Shown here one piece after another: positions 6,901 through 7,329 of a DNA stretch of 7,329 nt (positions are counted from its first letter, which is position 1; every line of letters begins with the position of its first letter). Source of the DNA: Opitutales bacterium (GTDB lineage: Bacteria; Verrucomicrobiota; Verrucomicrobiia; Opitutales; T3Sed10-336); the NCBI GenBank assembly GCA_007132315.1, contig SLOW01000278.1, forward strand, positions 1 to 7,329. Direction: 5' to 3'. Under the pieces are notes generated by a model. The model saw only the letters and a program-made list of their open reading frames with translations. It searched no databases and was not told the DNA's origin. The translations under genes were made by a program, and so were the position numbers.

Positions 6901-7329
6901 GTTGGGCCGTGCGACTCCGCGTAGTTGCACGATTTGATTCCCCTGGATGGCATTGCTTTGCAGGGAAAGGATGGCTTTTGGCTCATTGGGATCGGCGTCG
7001 ATTTCCCCCATTGGATGGAAAACAACCCCCAGCGTGCGGCTTTGTCCCGGGGGAATGGTCATATTCGACTGGTTGGGGGTAAACAGCGCGTTGGCTATCT
7101 GGATGGAGGAAATCTCCAGTATATCGGATCCGTGATTGCTGACGGTGATCGCGCGCGTTTTGTTGCTCCCGATGGCGACCGTACCGAAATCCAGGAAACC
7201 CGTCGACAGGCTGATGCTCGCTCCGGCCGGGGGATCCGCCGGCCGGTGTTGAATGAATCCGCTCGCGCCGGCTGACCAGACCAGTCCGTTGATCACATCG
7301 ATGGCGTGTAGGTCGCGGTTGACCGCGAC
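3925..7329 (-). CDS. Large exported multidomain protein: ASH / Ycf48-BNR propeller / ASH / PEGA-like / beta-rich C-terminus (partial, N-terminus off right edge)
   Basis: Numbering starts at the first visible codon (7327-7329); 1134 residues are visible. Residues 5-26 (RDLHAIDVINGLVWSAGASG) look like the last blade of a propeller. Residues ~36-141 form an ASH/choice-of-anchor-D-like beta-sandwich. A Ycf48/BNR-type propeller follows (~144-448), with Asp boxes at 178-185 (TTDGGETW), 223-230 and 271-278 (both TTNGGSSW), 313-320 and 405-412, plus a degenerate one near 355-365. A second ASH-like domain is at ~453-560. Residues ~564-651 are PEGA-like (DSEPSGLTVTVDG). Residues ~685-1119 are an unassigned beta-rich region. 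The only two cysteines are C1116 and C1124, and lysine is very rare, which suits an exported protein. No C-terminal anchor or PEP-CTERM motif is visible. The frame is open to the window edge, so GTG 7296 is not the true start. Function is unknown; adhesion, surface or binding scaffolds are plausible. Confidence 0.88.
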   Translation of the reverse strand, partial: VAVNRDLHAIDVINGLVWSAGASGFIQHRPADPPAGASISLSTGFLDFGTVAIGSNKTRAITVSNHGSDILEISSIQIANALFTPNQSNMTIPPGQSRTLGVVFHPMGEIDADPNEPKAILSLQSNAIQGNQIVQLRGVARPNAWRQIASGTDRNLTRVQFVSASTGYAIYDVGVVKTTDGGETWTDLPNVNPPGTVRSLFFINANTGMVGGGDGSSAFVRRTTNGGSSWTNATVTSAGAPIQDISFAPGQTNRGYAVSGAAGQTGAVLTTTNGGSSWAPTVSQPPGKFSGGAVYSYNEARLYASSGGSLYRTRNFGSSWETIFQAGGAFPLQAIRTVGLFNGYAGGIGGFFRRTSNADGVPTVWEGVPVFTAGTIQDLHFVTQDLGWLTVGGAGSGGTSSIYRTENGGVTWKEDFAAASGNIRSVWGVGINGNLAYAVGTGGRVWKYEPHAEPASGLVSLPPTIFAGETGPGETMPAPVTLRNIGAAPVTIERVIVDNGNSPEAFVLREDIEATLQPGESVTAELAFLANIPGNYSATVTAVSDGAQRVTSTQVSARVVAPPQVVIIDSEPSGLTVTVDGVERVTPVAYSVSSDSGPGDWAPGSTHSVAIAVGQSRDGVTYRFQQWEPTREREFTVVASATESKHFVARHVTSDTADVSPQGLAASPLSAQPASVEPPADIPAGPWLRLSEASMTVPALGDIDVQGTVFLSPDQITASLDSHAFRIPANTSLPELLNVSAGSWRFDYNRIGGTGFLTLRAQSPGIDLLANPAVPPSQLVFNFESNGHFQGSFATHGNTPLIPGVFELGPGSVELTRDPFFSLNVHGQVRLLQHPNGGWTVNELLSFTAAEGPFEHVFTNLPNPMLNLGFLTVQAGPSAALRVARDNSGVFGLSLQNLGIDLLGRSFANVSGEVDSSGLLTLHVSPPATPFAIGPIRYEVTDDTEISWNVLGGDLNVTLPPGTLKASGVEGWPSGGVTFPGLTLDSGGDFERRINLPTFTFDGISLQSGGNLTDNHLLFRRQAGVTSVRIRDQRDFFGNSFKLAFDIASNGNVSGSFTGDFGIDTIFFGRLEFGAISLAYDSAEPDYQFRNRFPLIGQNFAIEFGSAGARFRHLSCNGPALHDCETGLFAIPPD

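Noticed and set aside
1..7329. A multi-gene defence or biosynthetic system
   Set aside because: The four genes lie in mixed orientations with sizeable or convergent gaps. No toxin-antitoxin, nuclease, CRISPR, transposase or biosynthetic signature was seen.

Overview
The window is GC-rich bacterial chromosome with four protein-coding genes, two of them cut by the window edges. The gene content (a GH38 alpha-mannosidase, a Tat-exported glucose-fructose oxidoreductase-like protein, and a very large exported Ycf48-propeller/ASH-domain protein) resembles the carbohydrate-oriented genomes of the PVC group, most likely Verrucomicrobiota or a relative. That placement is inference from gene families only; no rRNA or other phylogenetic marker is present.

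Layout, left to right. Positions 1-1470 (minus) hold the N-terminal ~490 residues of a cytoplasmic GH38 alpha-mannosidase of the MAN2C1/Ams1 type; its C-terminus lies off the left edge. A ~260-base gap with one strong inverted repeat follows, then a 180-residue multi-spanning membrane protein of unknown function (1734-2276, minus). A 449-base intergenic region (2277-2725) separates that gene from the divergent oxidoreductase. It is unusually rich in inverted and direct repeats, including a long two-part hairpin, three copies of TTTCCGGA and a 14-bp direct repeat. The oxidoreductase (2726-3895, plus) is a complete Gfo/Idh/MocA protein with a twin-arginine signal and a possible lipobox. It ends 29 bases from the stop codon of a convergent giant gene (3925-7329, minus). 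That gene runs off the right edge: its frame stays open to the last base, so a GTG start at 7296 would be an artefact. The visible 1134 residues are the end of one beta-propeller blade, an ASH/choice-of-anchor-D-like domain, a six-box Ycf48/BNR propeller, a second ASH-like domain, a PEGA-like domain and a long beta-rich C-terminal region.

How they work together: the mannosidase and the periplasmic oxidoreductase both point to sugar processing, but gene orientation and gaps give no clear operon and no direct evidence of a shared pathway. I see no mobile element, CRISPR array, tRNA or rRNA, and no convincing multi-gene novel system. The items most worth a second look are the modular giant protein, with its apparently repeated propeller-ASH unit and unassigned C-terminal region, and the structured divergent intergenic region.
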